Below, in pieces: positions 1-8,055 of a DNA stretch of 64,000 bases. The stretch is from positions 1 through 64,000 of the forward strand of contig JAFGVV010000038.1 of NCBI GenBank assembly GCA_016937795.1. The letters are read 5' to 3'. Source of the stretch: Paludibacteraceae bacterium. GTDB lineage: Bacteria > Bacteroidota > Bacteroidia > Bacteroidales > Paludibacteraceae. A model generated the notes under the pieces. It saw nothing but the letters and a program-made list of their open reading frames with translations. It was not told the DNA's origin and searched no databases. A program made the position numbers and the translations under genes. The first letter of the stretch is position 1. Every line of letters begins with the position of its first letter.

Positions 1-1
1 A

Positions 2-25
2 TAAAAGTATCGTCAGATACTTTTA
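2..25. terminator. Hairpin at the left edge
   Basis: A perfect 10-bp inverted repeat (2-11 and 16-25, arms TAAAAGTATC/GATACTTTTA) has a 4-base loop, and a run of eight T follows after about 15 bases. It may terminate a gene lying left of the window. The T-run is not directly adjacent, so this is only a likely terminator. Confidence 0.4.
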
Positions 26-126
26 CTATGTGAACTAAGTTTTTTTTCTTAAATAATTTCTATGTGTTCTATTGTGTTAGAAACATACCATTTAATATTT
101 TAACGAACCTATGACTGAAACATGAC

Positions 127-182
127 TTGCAAATCGTATATTTTGAATAACTTTGCAGGAGTCATTCATCTAAATAACTTTG
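127..182 (+). promoter_or_regulatory. Tandem Bacteroidota-type promoter boxes
   Basis: Two copies of TAACTTTG (148-155 and 175-182) fit the Bacteroidota -7 consensus TAnnTTTG. TTG at 127-129 lies 18 bases before the first box, and TTG at 153-155 lies 19 bases before the second. The second box ends only 9 bases before the ATG at 192, so a transcript from it would be nearly leaderless. The downstream gene is the PHP-domain phosphoesterase. Confidence 0.5.
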
Positions 183-191
183 CGTTCAATT

Positions 192-1028
192 ATGATTATA
201 TCTAATTATCATAGTCATTCTACTTTTTGCGACGGTCGGGCTACGATGGAAGAATTTGTGAAATTTGCAATAGCCAAAGGCTTAAAACACTATGGCTTTT
301 CTTCACACGCACCTATTCCATTTGACACACCATGGACAATGGTGGCCGACGATTTTCCTGAATACGAAGCTGAATTCCACCGCTTAAAAGAAAAGTATAA
401 AGATAGTATTGAGCTTTATCTGGGATTGGAAGTGGATTATATTCACGGATGTTGCGATATAAAGAGTGAGTTTTTCAAAAATATAAACCTCGATTTCAGC
501 ATCGGATCGATACATTATCTCGATTGCCTGGGTGGGAATAATTATTGGAGCATCGACGGGCCATTCGGGGAATTCGAAGAGGGTTTGCAAATTCTTTTTG
601 ATGGCGATATAGAAGCAGGCACAAGGCGTTTTTTCGAAATTTCAGGTGATATGATCGAAAAAGGAGGGTTCGACATAGTAGGGCATGTAGATAAAATTAC
701 GTATCACGGGCGGAAATATAAAAATTTCGGTTTGAATAAACCGGAATATCAGAAACTAATGCTCACACTTCTGGAGCAAATAAAAGCACAAAACATGATA
801 CTGGAGGTAAACACCAAATCGCTGGCCGATCATGGCATTACCTATCCGCATCAGACTTTTTACGAAACCATCGCCCGAATGGAAATACCTCTAATGGTAA
901 ATTCCGATTGCCATTATCCGACGAATATCACTGCCGGTTTCGACGAAACCTATAAAGCACTGCACAAAGCGGGCGTCAGACATTTAATGCAGTTGACTAA
1001 GGATGGTTGGAAAAAGGAGAACTTGTGA
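192..1028 (+). CDS. PHP-domain phosphoesterase, HisJ-like
   Basis: The 278-residue protein has the PHP-superfamily metal-binding start HSHSTFCDG, then GLEVDYI, HVDKITYHG and a C-terminal NSDCHYP motif. These are the histidine and aspartate ligands of the trinuclear site in this family. Closest recognised relatives are histidinol-phosphatases of the HisJ type, which remove phosphate from L-histidinol phosphate. No other histidine gene is nearby, so the substrate is uncertain and a general phosphoesterase role is possible. A TTG at 180 would add four residues. ATG 192 is preferred because it directly precedes the conserved IISNYHSH segment and because 180 falls inside a promoter box. Confidence 0.75.
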   Translation: MIISNYHSHSTFCDGRATMEEFVKFAIAKGLKHYGFSSHAPIPFDTPWTMVADDFPEYEAEFHRLKEKYKDSIELYLGLEVDYIHGCCDIKSEFFKNINLDFSIGSIHYLDCLGGNNYWSIDGPFGEFEEGLQILFDGDIEAGTRRFFEISGDMIEKGGFDIVGHVDKITYHGRKYKNFGLNKPEYQKLMLTLLEQIKAQNMILEVNTKSLADHGITYPHQTFYETIARMEIPLMVNSDCHYPTNITAGFDETYKALHKAGVRHLMQLTKDGWKKENL

Positions 1029-1032
1029 TCAA

Positions 1033-1262
1033 AACATCAACTCATCATCATCTCATCTCATCCTTCACATCTGCCCCCAATCCCCTAAAGGGGAGCTGCA
1101 ACCGTGTGCAATTGTATTCGATGTTCTCATTGAAATAGTTTATTGAAGACCAAAGAACTGAATGGTTGTAAATCTTCAAATCTCAAATTTTCAAATCATC
1201 ACATTTTCTCATCATCACATCAACACATCATCTCATCATCACATCATCTCATCATCACATCA
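1033..1262. repeat. Intergenic CATCAT-type simple repeats with a CCCCTAAAGGGG palindrome
   Basis: The gap between two convergent genes is filled with degenerate 7-8-base units of the type CATCATC/ACATCAT (about 1035-1070 and 1200-1262). A palindrome TCCCCTAAAGGGGA lies at 1081-1094, and a short AAATCTTC/AAATCTC stretch at about 1168-1195. The last repeat base abuts the butyrate kinase stop codon. The same CATCAT type recurs at 55310-55372, and the CCCCTAAAGGGG core recurs at 54280-54291. The palindrome may also act as a terminator for the convergent genes. Confidence 0.7.
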
Positions 1263-2324
1263 ATATTCCTTTGTTGGTTCCCCACGCAATGCCCGTAATC
1301 CCGCCATTGCCAGCGCTTCCATTTCGTCTTCGCCGGGATATACCACCAAATGTGCCAATGGCGAAACCATTCGTTTGATGTAATTCACCACAAACTGATT
1401 GTGGGCGATGCCTCCTGTGAGTATCACCGCATCGGCTTTGCCCTCGAGTGCAGCCAGCATAGCGCCAATTTCTTTCCCCACATTATAAGCCAGCGCTTCG
1501 AGTATGAGTTGTGCATGCGCATCGCCGGCATTGATGCGCTCCATTACTGCTTTTACATCGTTAGTGCCCAGATGCGCAATCATTCCACCACGACCTGCCA
1601 ACAGTTTCAGGATTTCATCCTGCGTATATTCTCCGGCAAAACAGGCGCGAATCAGAGCGCCTGCATCCATTGTGCCTGCACGCTCAGGCGAAAATGGCCC
1701 GAATCCATCCAGCGCCTGATTGGTATCTACCACCTTTCCTGCCCTATGAGCCGCAACCGAAACACCACCACCAAGATGCGCAATTACCAGATTGAGTTTT
1801 TCGTAAGTCGTTCCGAGCGACATGGCATATTTCCGTCCGATGGCTTTATGGTTCAGTGCATGAAAAGTAGAACGACGCGGAAACTGCGGCAATCCGCTGA
1901 TACGTGCGACATCCCGAAGTTCATCAACCACCACCGGGTCGGTAGTGAAAGCCCGACAAGTTGAAATGCCGGAAGCAATTTCACGCGCCAACACAGCTCC
2001 CAGATTACTGGCATGCTCTCCACCAATGGCATTTTTCAGATCGGTAATCATTCGTTCATTTACCTCGTACACCCCCGACTCAAGGGGGCGCATAAGGCCG
2101 CCACGACCTACTACTGCTGACAAGTCCTGAAGACTCATATCGTCGTCCTGCAATTTTTTCAGAATAATATTCTTCCGAAATTCGTACTGATCCATAATTG
2201 AATTGTAGCCTTTCAGCTCATCAGCCGAATGACGTATCGTGTGAAGCGAGAGCAGCTTTTCGTCTTCGTAAACCGCAATTTTTGTCGATGTGGATCCGGG
2301 GTTGATTGTCAGTATTTTGTGCAT
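1260..2324 (-). CDS. buk: Butyrate kinase
   Basis: This is a 354-residue ASKHA-fold acid kinase. The N-terminus MHKILTINPGSTSTKIAVY carries the phosphate-binding NPGSTSTK motif. VGRGGLMRPLESGVYEVN, LVIAHLGGGVSVAAH and AVILTGGIAHNQ are diagnostic of butyrate/branched-chain fatty acid kinases. It interconverts butyryl phosphate plus ADP with butyrate plus ATP in the cytoplasm. The start at 2324 is chosen because the family begins exactly there; an upstream in-frame ATG would add 15 unconserved residues over the promoter. Its usual partner, phosphotransbutyrylase (ptb), is not adjacent in this window. A two-box promoter lies at 2356-2386. Confidence 0.93.
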   Translation of the reverse strand: MHKILTINPGSTSTKIAVYEDEKLLSLHTIRHSADELKGYNSIMDQYEFRKNIILKKLQDDDMSLQDLSAVVGRGGLMRPLESGVYEVNERMITDLKNAIGGEHASNLGAVLAREIASGISTCRAFTTDPVVVDELRDVARISGLPQFPRRSTFHALNHKAIGRKYAMSLGTTYEKLNLVIAHLGGGVSVAAHRAGKVVDTNQALDGFGPFSPERAGTMDAGALIRACFAGEYTQDEILKLLAGRGGMIAHLGTNDVKAVMERINAGDAHAQLILEALAYNVGKEIGAMLAALEGKADAVILTGGIAHNQFVVNYIKRMVSPLAHLVVYPGEDEMEALAMAGLRALRGEPTKEY

Positions 2325-2355
2325 GGTATGATTTTTTTGATAGTATTTTTCCTCA

Positions 2356-2386
2356 CAAATGTACTTCATTTAAATATTTATACAAA
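2356..2386 (-). promoter_or_regulatory. Promoter of butyrate kinase gene
   Basis: On the minus strand a TTTG box (complement of 2383-2386) is followed after 19 bases by TACATTTG (complement of 2356-2363). This matches the Bacteroidota sigma-ABfr -33/-7 pattern. The -7 box is about 30 bases upstream of the start codon. Confidence 0.7.
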
Positions 2387-2403
2387 AAAAATTTAGCAAA
2401 ATA

Positions 2404-3654
2404 TTATTCACTTATTCTTCCTGTAAATCCTTCATGCGCGGGTATAAGTTCAAAAACTTTTTCGGGCTTCAGATTTTCTTCATCGCGATGCGAAATATAA
2501 ATCAAAGCCATTCTTTTTTCAGCTGCAATGGCATTAACCATTTCAATAAACAGCTGACTGTTATAATCGTCGAGATCAATGGTAGGTTCGTCGAGGATAA
2601 GCAAAGGCGGATGTTTTACCATAGCACGGGCTGTCATTACCATGCGTTGCTGTCCGGGATGTAAGTGCTGAAACGAACGTTTTTGGAAATCGTTTCCGAG
2701 CATATGCAACCAACTGCGGGCAATATCGCGCTGTAAGTCGGTAGGCTCCACATAAAGTCCTACAGAATCATTGAGCCCGGAGATAATCATATTTTCAACC
2801 GATTCGTCGCGTGTAAAACGCAGAATCATAGTGGGCGTAAAATAACCAATTTGCCTTTTGATATCCCAAATGGATTCACCCGAACCTTTGCGCCGCCCGA
2901 ACAGGTAAATGTCCTGTCCGTAAGCTTTGGGGTTGTCGCCTGTGAGCATGGTTACCAAAGTACTTTTCCCTGAGCCGTTCGGTCCTTTAAGTTGCCAAAA
3001 TTCCTCTTTGCAAATTGTCCAGTTGATATTTCGTAACACAGCTTTTTCGCCATAATCCACTGACACATTTTTTATCTCTATTAAATTATCGGACAATTCA
3101 CTGTGTGATTCGTAACCCATTGGCAGACTGAAAGTACGCTTTTCGGAAATAAAAACATCTGCATTCAGAAATTCGCTCCGGCTCAATGTAGCCTTTATTC
3201 CGGCGCTTGTAGTATCGGGCAGAACAATCCTTTCCACAAAAGGCAGCAAATCACGTTTCCGACTAAAAATCTGAATCATACGCATTTTACCCAAAAGTTC
3301 CTGAAGCTTTTTTGTAATGAAATGTTGCGTTTCCACATCGATATTGGCATACACATCGTCGAGTATCAGACATTCAGGATTCAGACTGAGCTGATAGTTA
3401 AGCAAAGCTTTGCGCTGCTGTCCGCTCGACATGTATTGCAAGGTAGTTCCTTCGTGCGGGGGAATCACAAAACGATCGTGACGGATTTCCTCGTCAATCA
3501 TTTGCTCGATAGTCAGTTTCGAGAAAATCACAGTATTGTCAGCACGCAGCACAAGACCCAAGCCGGAAATTCGATTTTCAGTCAAAGCCCTGAGAAGAAT
3601 ATTTTTATCAGTATGATTATCGGTATAAACACCTGTATGGTAGAGGTCGGACAT
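2404..3654 (-). CDS. Tandem ABC ATPase, ModF-like, with degenerate first half
   Basis: This 416-residue cytoplasmic protein contains two ABC nucleotide-binding domains and no membrane segment. The second domain is complete: Walker A GPNGSGKST, signature LHPGQQRMVM, Walker B LLILDEPTIDLDD, and a final histidine in ISHRDEE. The first domain has the signature-like YMSSGQQRKAL and a Walker B CLILDDVYANID, but no Walker A at all. The protein simply starts at MSDLYHTGVYT. Relatives are the ModF/PhrA-type soluble tandem ATPases, whose role is poorly known. The start at 3654 is preferred because upstream codons run through a -7 box (complement of 3677-3684, TATTTTTG). Confidence 0.75.
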   Translation of the reverse strand: MSDLYHTGVYTDNHTDKNILLRALTENRISGLGLVLRADNTVIFSKLTIEQMIDEEIRHDRFVIPPHEGTTLQYMSSGQQRKALLNYQLSLNPECLILDDVYANIDVETQHFITKKLQELLGKMRMIQIFSRKRDLLPFVERIVLPDTTSAGIKATLSRSEFLNADVFISEKRTFSLPMGYESHSELSDNLIEIKNVSVDYGEKAVLRNINWTICKEEFWQLKGPNGSGKSTLVTMLTGDNPKAYGQDIYLFGRRKGSGESIWDIKRQIGYFTPTMILRFTRDESVENMIISGLNDSVGLYVEPTDLQRDIARSWLHMLGNDFQKRSFQHLHPGQQRMVMTARAMVKHPPLLILDEPTIDLDDYNSQLFIEMVNAIAAEKRMALIYISHRDEENLKPEKVFELIPAHEGFTGRISE

Positions 3655-3771
3655 GTTTCTGTTTTTATCTTTTGTACAAAAATACAACGATATTTCTGCA
3701 TCAGAAAAAAAACAATTTATTACATACAAAAAAATCCAAACTATTTTTAGTTAATCTCCGAAAAAATATCA

Positions 3772-3779
3772 TACCTTTG
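3772..3779 (+). promoter_or_regulatory. -7 box upstream of the T9SS cargo gene
   Basis: TACCTTTG fits TAnnTTTG and lies 27 bases upstream of the ATG at 3806. No clear -33 TTG box is seen at the expected distance, so this is a weaker assignment. Confidence 0.45.
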
Positions 3780-3805
3780 AAACCTAATCTTAAAATCCGG
3801 ATGTT

Positions 3806-5359
3806 ATGAAAGCAATAAACTTTACATTAATCCATCATTGTCTGATATTCCTGTTCATTTTTATCATTTCTTCCACTGCCATTTCGCAAACTTATGTCCC
3901 CTTCCCCACAAATTCCGATTATATCTGGAGGGAGTTTCAGGTTGTGTACAACGATGAGACTATGTTTTTTCCATCGCAAGCGCACCAAGAATTTATTGTT
4001 TCGGGCGACACCGTGATTGCTGAAAAGAATTATCGCAAACTATTTTCTTACAATCACGACAACAACACCGGAACAAATTACGAAGGTGCTATCCGCGAAG
4101 AATCAAAAAAAATCTATTTTCTGGCAGATTACATGCCCGAAGAAGAAGTCTTGTTGTACGATTTTAATCTGAACACCGGCGACCTTGCTCCATACGGTCT
4201 TTTCGGGAATGTGAAAGTTGTCTCCACCGATTCGATACTCATTGGCAACCGCTTCCGAAGATCGTATCAGCTGGCAAACGATGCGTTGATAGTGGAAGGC
4301 ATCGGGGATATTACAAATGGGCTGATCCAATCAGTTTACCCTATCCCCACATGTTTATGTTATCATAGCTGGAATTACCATGCTGCCTTTTTACTGAAAG
4401 ATGAGATACTGTACAACAATCCCCGATTTGTCAACGGGCGTTTAGCCGATTATTTTGGCCTTACTATTTTCGACTCACATTTGGGCAATCAACTAAAATG
4501 GTCGGTACTGAAAAACAACTCATTTGCACATTCCGAAGAATGGATCAGCACGGGCGACACCATCATTAAAGTTCAAAACAAATCGCACCAATACATAAAG
4601 ATCGCAATGGTTGATCGACCTGCATATCCTTTTAGTAATCACGTGACCGATGCAGTTTATCACTGGAAAACAAACAACGACGCCTATCATCAAACCAAAG
4701 TCGCTGTGTATATTCGATCGGAATATTCGGCTGCTCAACATGAAAAAATCTACATGTACAACTCCCGCACACAAACCGAGCACCTTATCAGCGATATGAA
4801 TCTGCAAGTGGGCGACACTTTTCATCTGCCACCACACCATGCCGGCATTTACCCACCAGCTCAGGCCAACTATGTAATTGTCGATTCGGTTTATTACCGT
4901 TATAACCTGAAACACATACAAACCAATGCTTTTCTGTCGGGGAACGACCAAAAGCTTAGCTTTATCGAGGGAGTCGGTCCTAACGCTGGCTTACAGTATG
5001 CCTGGGAAGATTATAGTATTGAAATGGGTTACGTACTCAATTGCTTCAACAGCGAATATGTTTTCTATAAAAATAACGAAAGTCCATTGCCCTGCAACTG
5101 TGACCTTACGGACCGTAACCCATATACAAAGCACACAAATGATTACCTGCGGCAAAACCCTGTGAAGGACATTCTTTTATTGCAAAACGCTGACATCAGT
5201 GGACTTGCAGATATTTTCGACATGAAGGGACGTATGTGTTTTTCAGGCGCGTTGCAACCCGAAGGTATTGATGTAAGACATTTGCAGCCTGGCATTTACC
5301 TACTGAAGCTAAAAACGAACGACGACATAATTCTGAATATTAAGTTTATCAAGAAATAA
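3806..5359 (+). CDS. Secreted protein with T9SS sorting domain, function unknown
   Basis: The 517-residue protein starts with a signal peptide (charged MKAINF, then a hydrophobic stretch to about residue 27, cleavage near ISQT). The last 70 or so residues (after QNPVKDILLLQN, including DMKGRMCFSG and LQPGIYLLKLK) form a type A T9SS C-terminal sorting domain. This predicts export across the outer membrane with surface attachment or release. The middle 420 residues show no catalytic motif that I recognise. They are rich in beta-type alternation and contain repeated GDTI/GDTF turns (VSGDTVIAEKNY, ISTGDTIIKVQN, LQVGDTFHLP). An adhesin or extracellular binding role is only a guess. Confidence 0.7.
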   Translation: MKAINFTLIHHCLIFLFIFIISSTAISQTYVPFPTNSDYIWREFQVVYNDETMFFPSQAHQEFIVSGDTVIAEKNYRKLFSYNHDNNTGTNYEGAIREESKKIYFLADYMPEEEVLLYDFNLNTGDLAPYGLFGNVKVVSTDSILIGNRFRRSYQLANDALIVEGIGDITNGLIQSVYPIPTCLCYHSWNYHAAFLLKDEILYNNPRFVNGRLADYFGLTIFDSHLGNQLKWSVLKNNSFAHSEEWISTGDTIIKVQNKSHQYIKIAMVDRPAYPFSNHVTDAVYHWKTNNDAYHQTKVAVYIRSEYSAAQHEKIYMYNSRTQTEHLISDMNLQVGDTFHLPPHHAGIYPPAQANYVIVDSVYYRYNLKHIQTNAFLSGNDQKLSFIEGVGPNAGLQYAWEDYSIEMGYVLNCFNSEYVFYKNNESPLPCNCDLTDRNPYTKHTNDYLRQNPVKDILLLQNADISGLADIFDMKGRMCFSGALQPEGIDVRHLQPGIYLLKLKTNDDIILNIKFIKK

Positions 5360-5568
5360 CTACCCAACTCCTACTACACAGTAACTTTAGCAATATCCCA
5401 CGGTACTATTTCGACACTACACATATTCTCAGTCGCAGGAATATGTAAAATTAATCCATTATGTATTTTGTTAAACAGGAAATGTTTGCTAATTTTAGCG
5501 CATAATTATTCACAAACGGAAATTCACCCACTGCCAACAACAACTTATCAAATACGATATAAAACCGG

Positions 5569-6087
5569 ATGAAAAGACATATTATTATTGTTATCGCATT
5601 CACTCTACATACACTTGCTGCACAATCAAATACTGCACCCGGCTACATTGTCACAAACAATTCAGACACAATAGCCGGTGAAGTTAAAGTATCCCGGTAC
5701 GATATTTATACAGGAGGGATATTATGCTCAGGAATTAATTTAGAGCCATTTCATTCAGTGCTATATTTCAGACAAAGCAACCAAAGTCGCTTTAAATCAT
5801 TTCGCCCGAAAGACATTTCAGGCTTTGGGTTTACATACAAGTCGGTAGATTACATATTTAAAACCTTTACCATCGAATCGAAAAGCATTGTCAAATCTGA
5901 AAGAAGAAGACTCCGGTTTCTGAATTTAATTCATCAGAGCGAAAATATAATTTACAGAGATATAGTAAGAAAAGGAGATGTTGTAATGCCCGGCACTCAA
6001 AGTAAAGTGACCGATTATTACGATTATTATTCATACGATAAAACACATGGATTAAAAAAGTTAGATGCCGGTTATCGACCGCACTAA
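5569..6087 (+). CDS. Small exported protein of unknown function
   Basis: The 172-residue protein has a signal peptide (MKRHIIIVIAFTLHTLAAQS) and then a PGYIVTNNSDTIAGEV segment. That last pattern recurs in uncharacterised exported Bacteroidota proteins, where such modules are predicted to be small beta-rich domains. No lipobox cysteine, membrane helix or catalytic motif is visible. The gene stands alone, followed by a short hairpin (CCTAAG at 6091-6096, CTTAGG at 6104-6109) and then a tandem-repeat region. Confidence 0.6.
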   Translation: MKRHIIIVIAFTLHTLAAQSNTAPGYIVTNNSDTIAGEVKVSRYDIYTGGILCSGINLEPFHSVLYFRQSNQSRFKSFRPKDISGFGFTYKSVDYIFKTFTIESKSIVKSERRRLRFLNLIHQSENIIYRDIVRKGDVVMPGTQSKVTDYYDYYSYDKTHGLKKLDAGYRPH

Positions 6088-6127
6088 AGTCCTAAGCCAC
6101 AGCCTTAGGGTTGATCTGTACACAATT

Positions 6128-6176
6128 GAACTTTCCGATCTTGGGCGGAAAGTTTCCGCCCAAGATCGGAAAGTTC
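6128..6176. repeat. 49-bp perfect palindrome
   Basis: Positions 6128-6151 are the exact reverse complement of 6153-6176 (24-base arms around a single G at 6152). The right arm runs through the first unit of the 21-bp tandem array and into the second, and the left arm is an inverted copy of that sequence. RNA from either strand could fold into a very stable hairpin. There is no T-run after it, so a classical terminator is not obvious. Confidence 0.95.
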
Positions 6177-6359
6177 CAGTCCAAGAGTAGAAAGTTTCCG
6201 TCCAAGAGTAAAATGTTCCCGCCCGAAGGAAGAATGTTTCCGTCCGAGAGTAGAAACTTTCCGCCCAAAATGAAAAAGTCTCGGCCCCGGAGTAAAAACT
6301 TCCCGACCAGGAAGAAAAAGATTTTGATTAAGAAGAAAAAGATTCTGATCCCGGCGAAG
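6150..6359 (+). repeat. Degenerate 21-bp tandem array, ten units
   Basis: Ten consecutive 21-base units follow without gaps (starts 6150, 6171, 6192, 6213, 6234, 6255, 6276, 6297, 6318, 6339). The prototype is AAGTTTCCGCCCAAGATCGGA; later units diverge towards AAG-rich sequence. In one frame each unit reads as a heptapeptide such as KFPPKIG, KFPSKSK or MFPSESR without a stop. That frame opens only with a TTG at 6111 and has no ribosome-binding site, so I treat it as non-coding. The 384-base gap 6088-6471 thus holds a hairpin, the palindrome, this array and the pyrH promoter. Confidence 0.9.
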
Positions 6360-6392
6360 GCTCTATTCCAAAAACAGAATAAATTATTCTCA

Positions 6393-6424
6393 TTTGCAAA
6401 TCCCGCACAAATTATTTACTTTTG
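6393..6424 (+). promoter_or_regulatory. Promoter of pyrH
   Basis: TTTG at 6393-6396 and TACTTTTG at 6417-6424 are separated by 20 bases, a near-ideal Bacteroidota vegetative promoter. The predicted start of transcription is near 6431, about 40 bases before the pyrH ATG. A purine-rich AAAGGAG lies about 10 bases before that ATG. Confidence 0.8.
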
Positions 6425-6471
6425 TTACTGAAATAACAGAAAGTGTAAAACGCTAAAGGAGAATCAATTTC

Positions 6472-7182
6472 ATGGCTGCATTTAAACGTATATTGCTAAA
6501 ACTGAGTGGAGAGTCGCTACTGGGCGAAAAACAGTACGGAATCGACGAGAAACGTCTGGGCGAATACGCACAGCAGATTTCGGAAATTGCAGCTATGGGC
6601 GTACAAATTGGCATTGTGATTGGTGGCGGAAATATTTTTCGCGGACTGAGCGGTGCTTCGAAAGGCTTCGATCGCGTGCAGGGAGACCAAATGGGAATGC
6701 TGGCTACGGTGATCAACAGTCTGGCACTCAATTCGGCTTTGCAGGCTGCCGGCGTAAAATCGCGCGTGCTTACTGCCATTCGTATGGAGCCTGTTGGCGA
6801 ATTTTACTCCAAGCAAAAAGCCATTCAGAGCCTCGAAAACGGCGAAGTGGTGATTCTCTCGGCTGGCACAGGAAATCCTTTTTTTACTACCGACACAGGC
6901 TCGTCGCTGCGTGCTATCGAAATTGAAGCCGATGTAATGCTCAAAGGAACACGTGTGGACGGCATTTACACTGCCGACCCGGAAAAAGACCCCACAGCCA
7001 CCAAATTCGAAGAAATAACTTACGACGAAATTTACAACCGCAACCTCAAGGTAATGGACCTCACAGCCACTACCATGTGCAAGGAAAACAATATGCCCAT
7101 TTATGTGTTCGACATGGACACTCCCGGAAATCTGAAAAAAGTTATGGAGGGGGAAAAGATCGGCACATTGGTGAAAAACTAA
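6472..7182 (+). CDS. pyrH: UMP kinase
   Basis: The 236-residue amino acid kinase-family protein phosphorylates UMP to UDP with ATP in pyrimidine nucleotide synthesis. Typical segments are KRILLKLSGESLLG (N-terminal phosphate loop), VIGGGNIFRG, DQMGMLATVINSLALN, STGTGNPFF-like AGTGNPFFTTDTG, and KGTRVDGIYTADPEKDP. Length and start agree with the hexameric bacterial enzyme. It is followed by frr, a gene order widespread in bacteria, although here the two are separated by 213 bases carrying simple repeats. The gene has its own strong promoter. Confidence 0.97.
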   Translation: MAAFKRILLKLSGESLLGEKQYGIDEKRLGEYAQQISEIAAMGVQIGIVIGGGNIFRGLSGASKGFDRVQGDQMGMLATVINSLALNSALQAAGVKSRVLTAIRMEPVGEFYSKQKAIQSLENGEVVILSAGTGNPFFTTDTGSSLRAIEIEADVMLKGTRVDGIYTADPEKDPTATKFEEITYDEIYNRNLKVMDLTATTMCKENNMPIYVFDMDTPGNLKKVMEGEKIGTLVKN

Positions 7183-7263
7183 GAATAAATAGCAAAAACA
7201 GTTGATAATGGACAATTGATAATTTATAATGAGGGTCGCTTGATTAATTTAAATTTACTTATG

Positions 7264-7352
7264 AAACCCAAAATCTTCAAATCTTCAAATCTCAAATCTC
7301 AAATCTTCAAATCTTCAAATCTTCAAATCTTCAAATCTCAAATCTTCAAATC
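7264..7352 (+). repeat. AAATCTTC/AAATCTC simple-repeat array between pyrH and frr
   Basis: About a dozen head-to-tail units of 8 (AAATCTTC) or 7 (AAATCTC) bases lie 45 bases upstream of frr. The flanking bases 7200-7235 contain related short near-repeats (GATAATGGACAATTGATAATTTATAATG). The array is in frame with frr without a stop, which artificially extends the open frame upstream of the real frr start. A shorter copy of the same unit type is seen near 1168-1195. Confidence 0.9.
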
Positions 7353-7395
7353 TCTTGAGATACAAAACGCTAAACACAAAATAACAAATAAAATC

Positions 7396-7956
7396 ATGCA
7401 AGACGTAAAACCCATACTGACTGAAGCAGATGAAAGCATGGAAGCCACTCTGCTTTTTCTTGATGAATCATTGGCGCATATTCGCGCAGGTAAAGCCAAC
7501 ACACGCATTTTGGATGGTGTAAAAGTAGATTATTATGGCTCGCACGTTCCAATTGCGAATGTAGCAACCATCACCACTCCCGACGCAAAAACCATTTCCA
7601 TTCAGCCATGGGAAAAAGCTTTGATTAGTGTCATCGAAAAAGCCATCCTGAATTCGGATGTAGGCATTACTCCTATGAACAACGGCGAAGTAATCCGACT
7701 TGGCATACCGCCACTTACCGAAGAGCGACGCAAACAGTTGGCCAAACAGGCTCGTCACGAAGGCGAAGAGGCCAAAATATCAGTGCGCAACGCACGTCGC
7801 GAAGCTATCGACAAACTAAAAAAAATGCAGAAAGACGGACTGCCCGAGGATATGGAAAAAGATGCCGAAGCCTCGGTACAAAAAATTCACGACAAGTATA
7901 TCAAAAAGATTGATGATATGCTGGCTGACAAAGAAAAAGAGATTATGACCGTTTAA
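7396..7956 (+). CDS. frr: Ribosome recycling factor
   Basis: The 186-residue protein splits post-termination ribosomes together with EF-G. The conserved N-terminal helix ([23 protein letters not shown]), the small second domain ([22 protein letters not shown]) and the C-terminal helix ([18 protein letters not shown]) are all present. The ATG at 7396 is chosen because every family member starts about ten residues before this helix; the 60 upstream codons are simple-repeat sequence. A strong terminator follows at 8007-8042. Confidence 0.97.
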   Translation: MQDVKPILTEADESMEATLLFLDESLAHIRAGKANTRILDGVKVDYYGSHVPIANVATITTPDAKTISIQPWEKALISVIEKAILNSDVGITPMNNGEVIRLGIPPLTEERRKQLAKQARHEGEEAKISVRNARREAIDKLKKMQKDGLPEDMEKDAEASVQKIHDKYIKKIDDMLADKEKEIMTV

Positions 7957-8006
7957 TGTAAACTGCGGTATAATTTGGTTGTTTTAATTCATAGATTATA
8001 AGAACG

Positions 8007-8042
8007 GTCAGTCATTCCTACAGTGGGAATGACTGACTTTTT
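8007..8042 (+). terminator. Terminator of frr
   Basis: A 12-bp perfect stem (GTCAGTCATTCC at 8007-8018 with GGAATGACTGAC at 8026-8037) has a 7-base loop and is directly followed by TTTTTA. This is a classical intrinsic terminator. It overlaps a GTG (8023) that would otherwise look like the start of the next frame. Confidence 0.85.
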
Positions 8043-8055
8043 ATCATACATATTG

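Noticed and set aside
6111..6431. Open frame of 106 residues made of basic heptapeptides
   Set aside because: It opens with TTG, has no ribosome-binding site and is entirely the 21-bp tandem repeat plus flanking DNA. A coding role cannot be supported.
7216..7395. Longer frr start giving 60 extra residues
   Set aside because: The extra codons are simple-repeat sequence ([16 protein letters not shown]) not found in the family; the real start is the ATG at 7396.
8023..8055. GTG start for the Omp85-like gene
   Set aside because: It lies inside the frr terminator hairpin; the signal peptide begins at ATG 8056.
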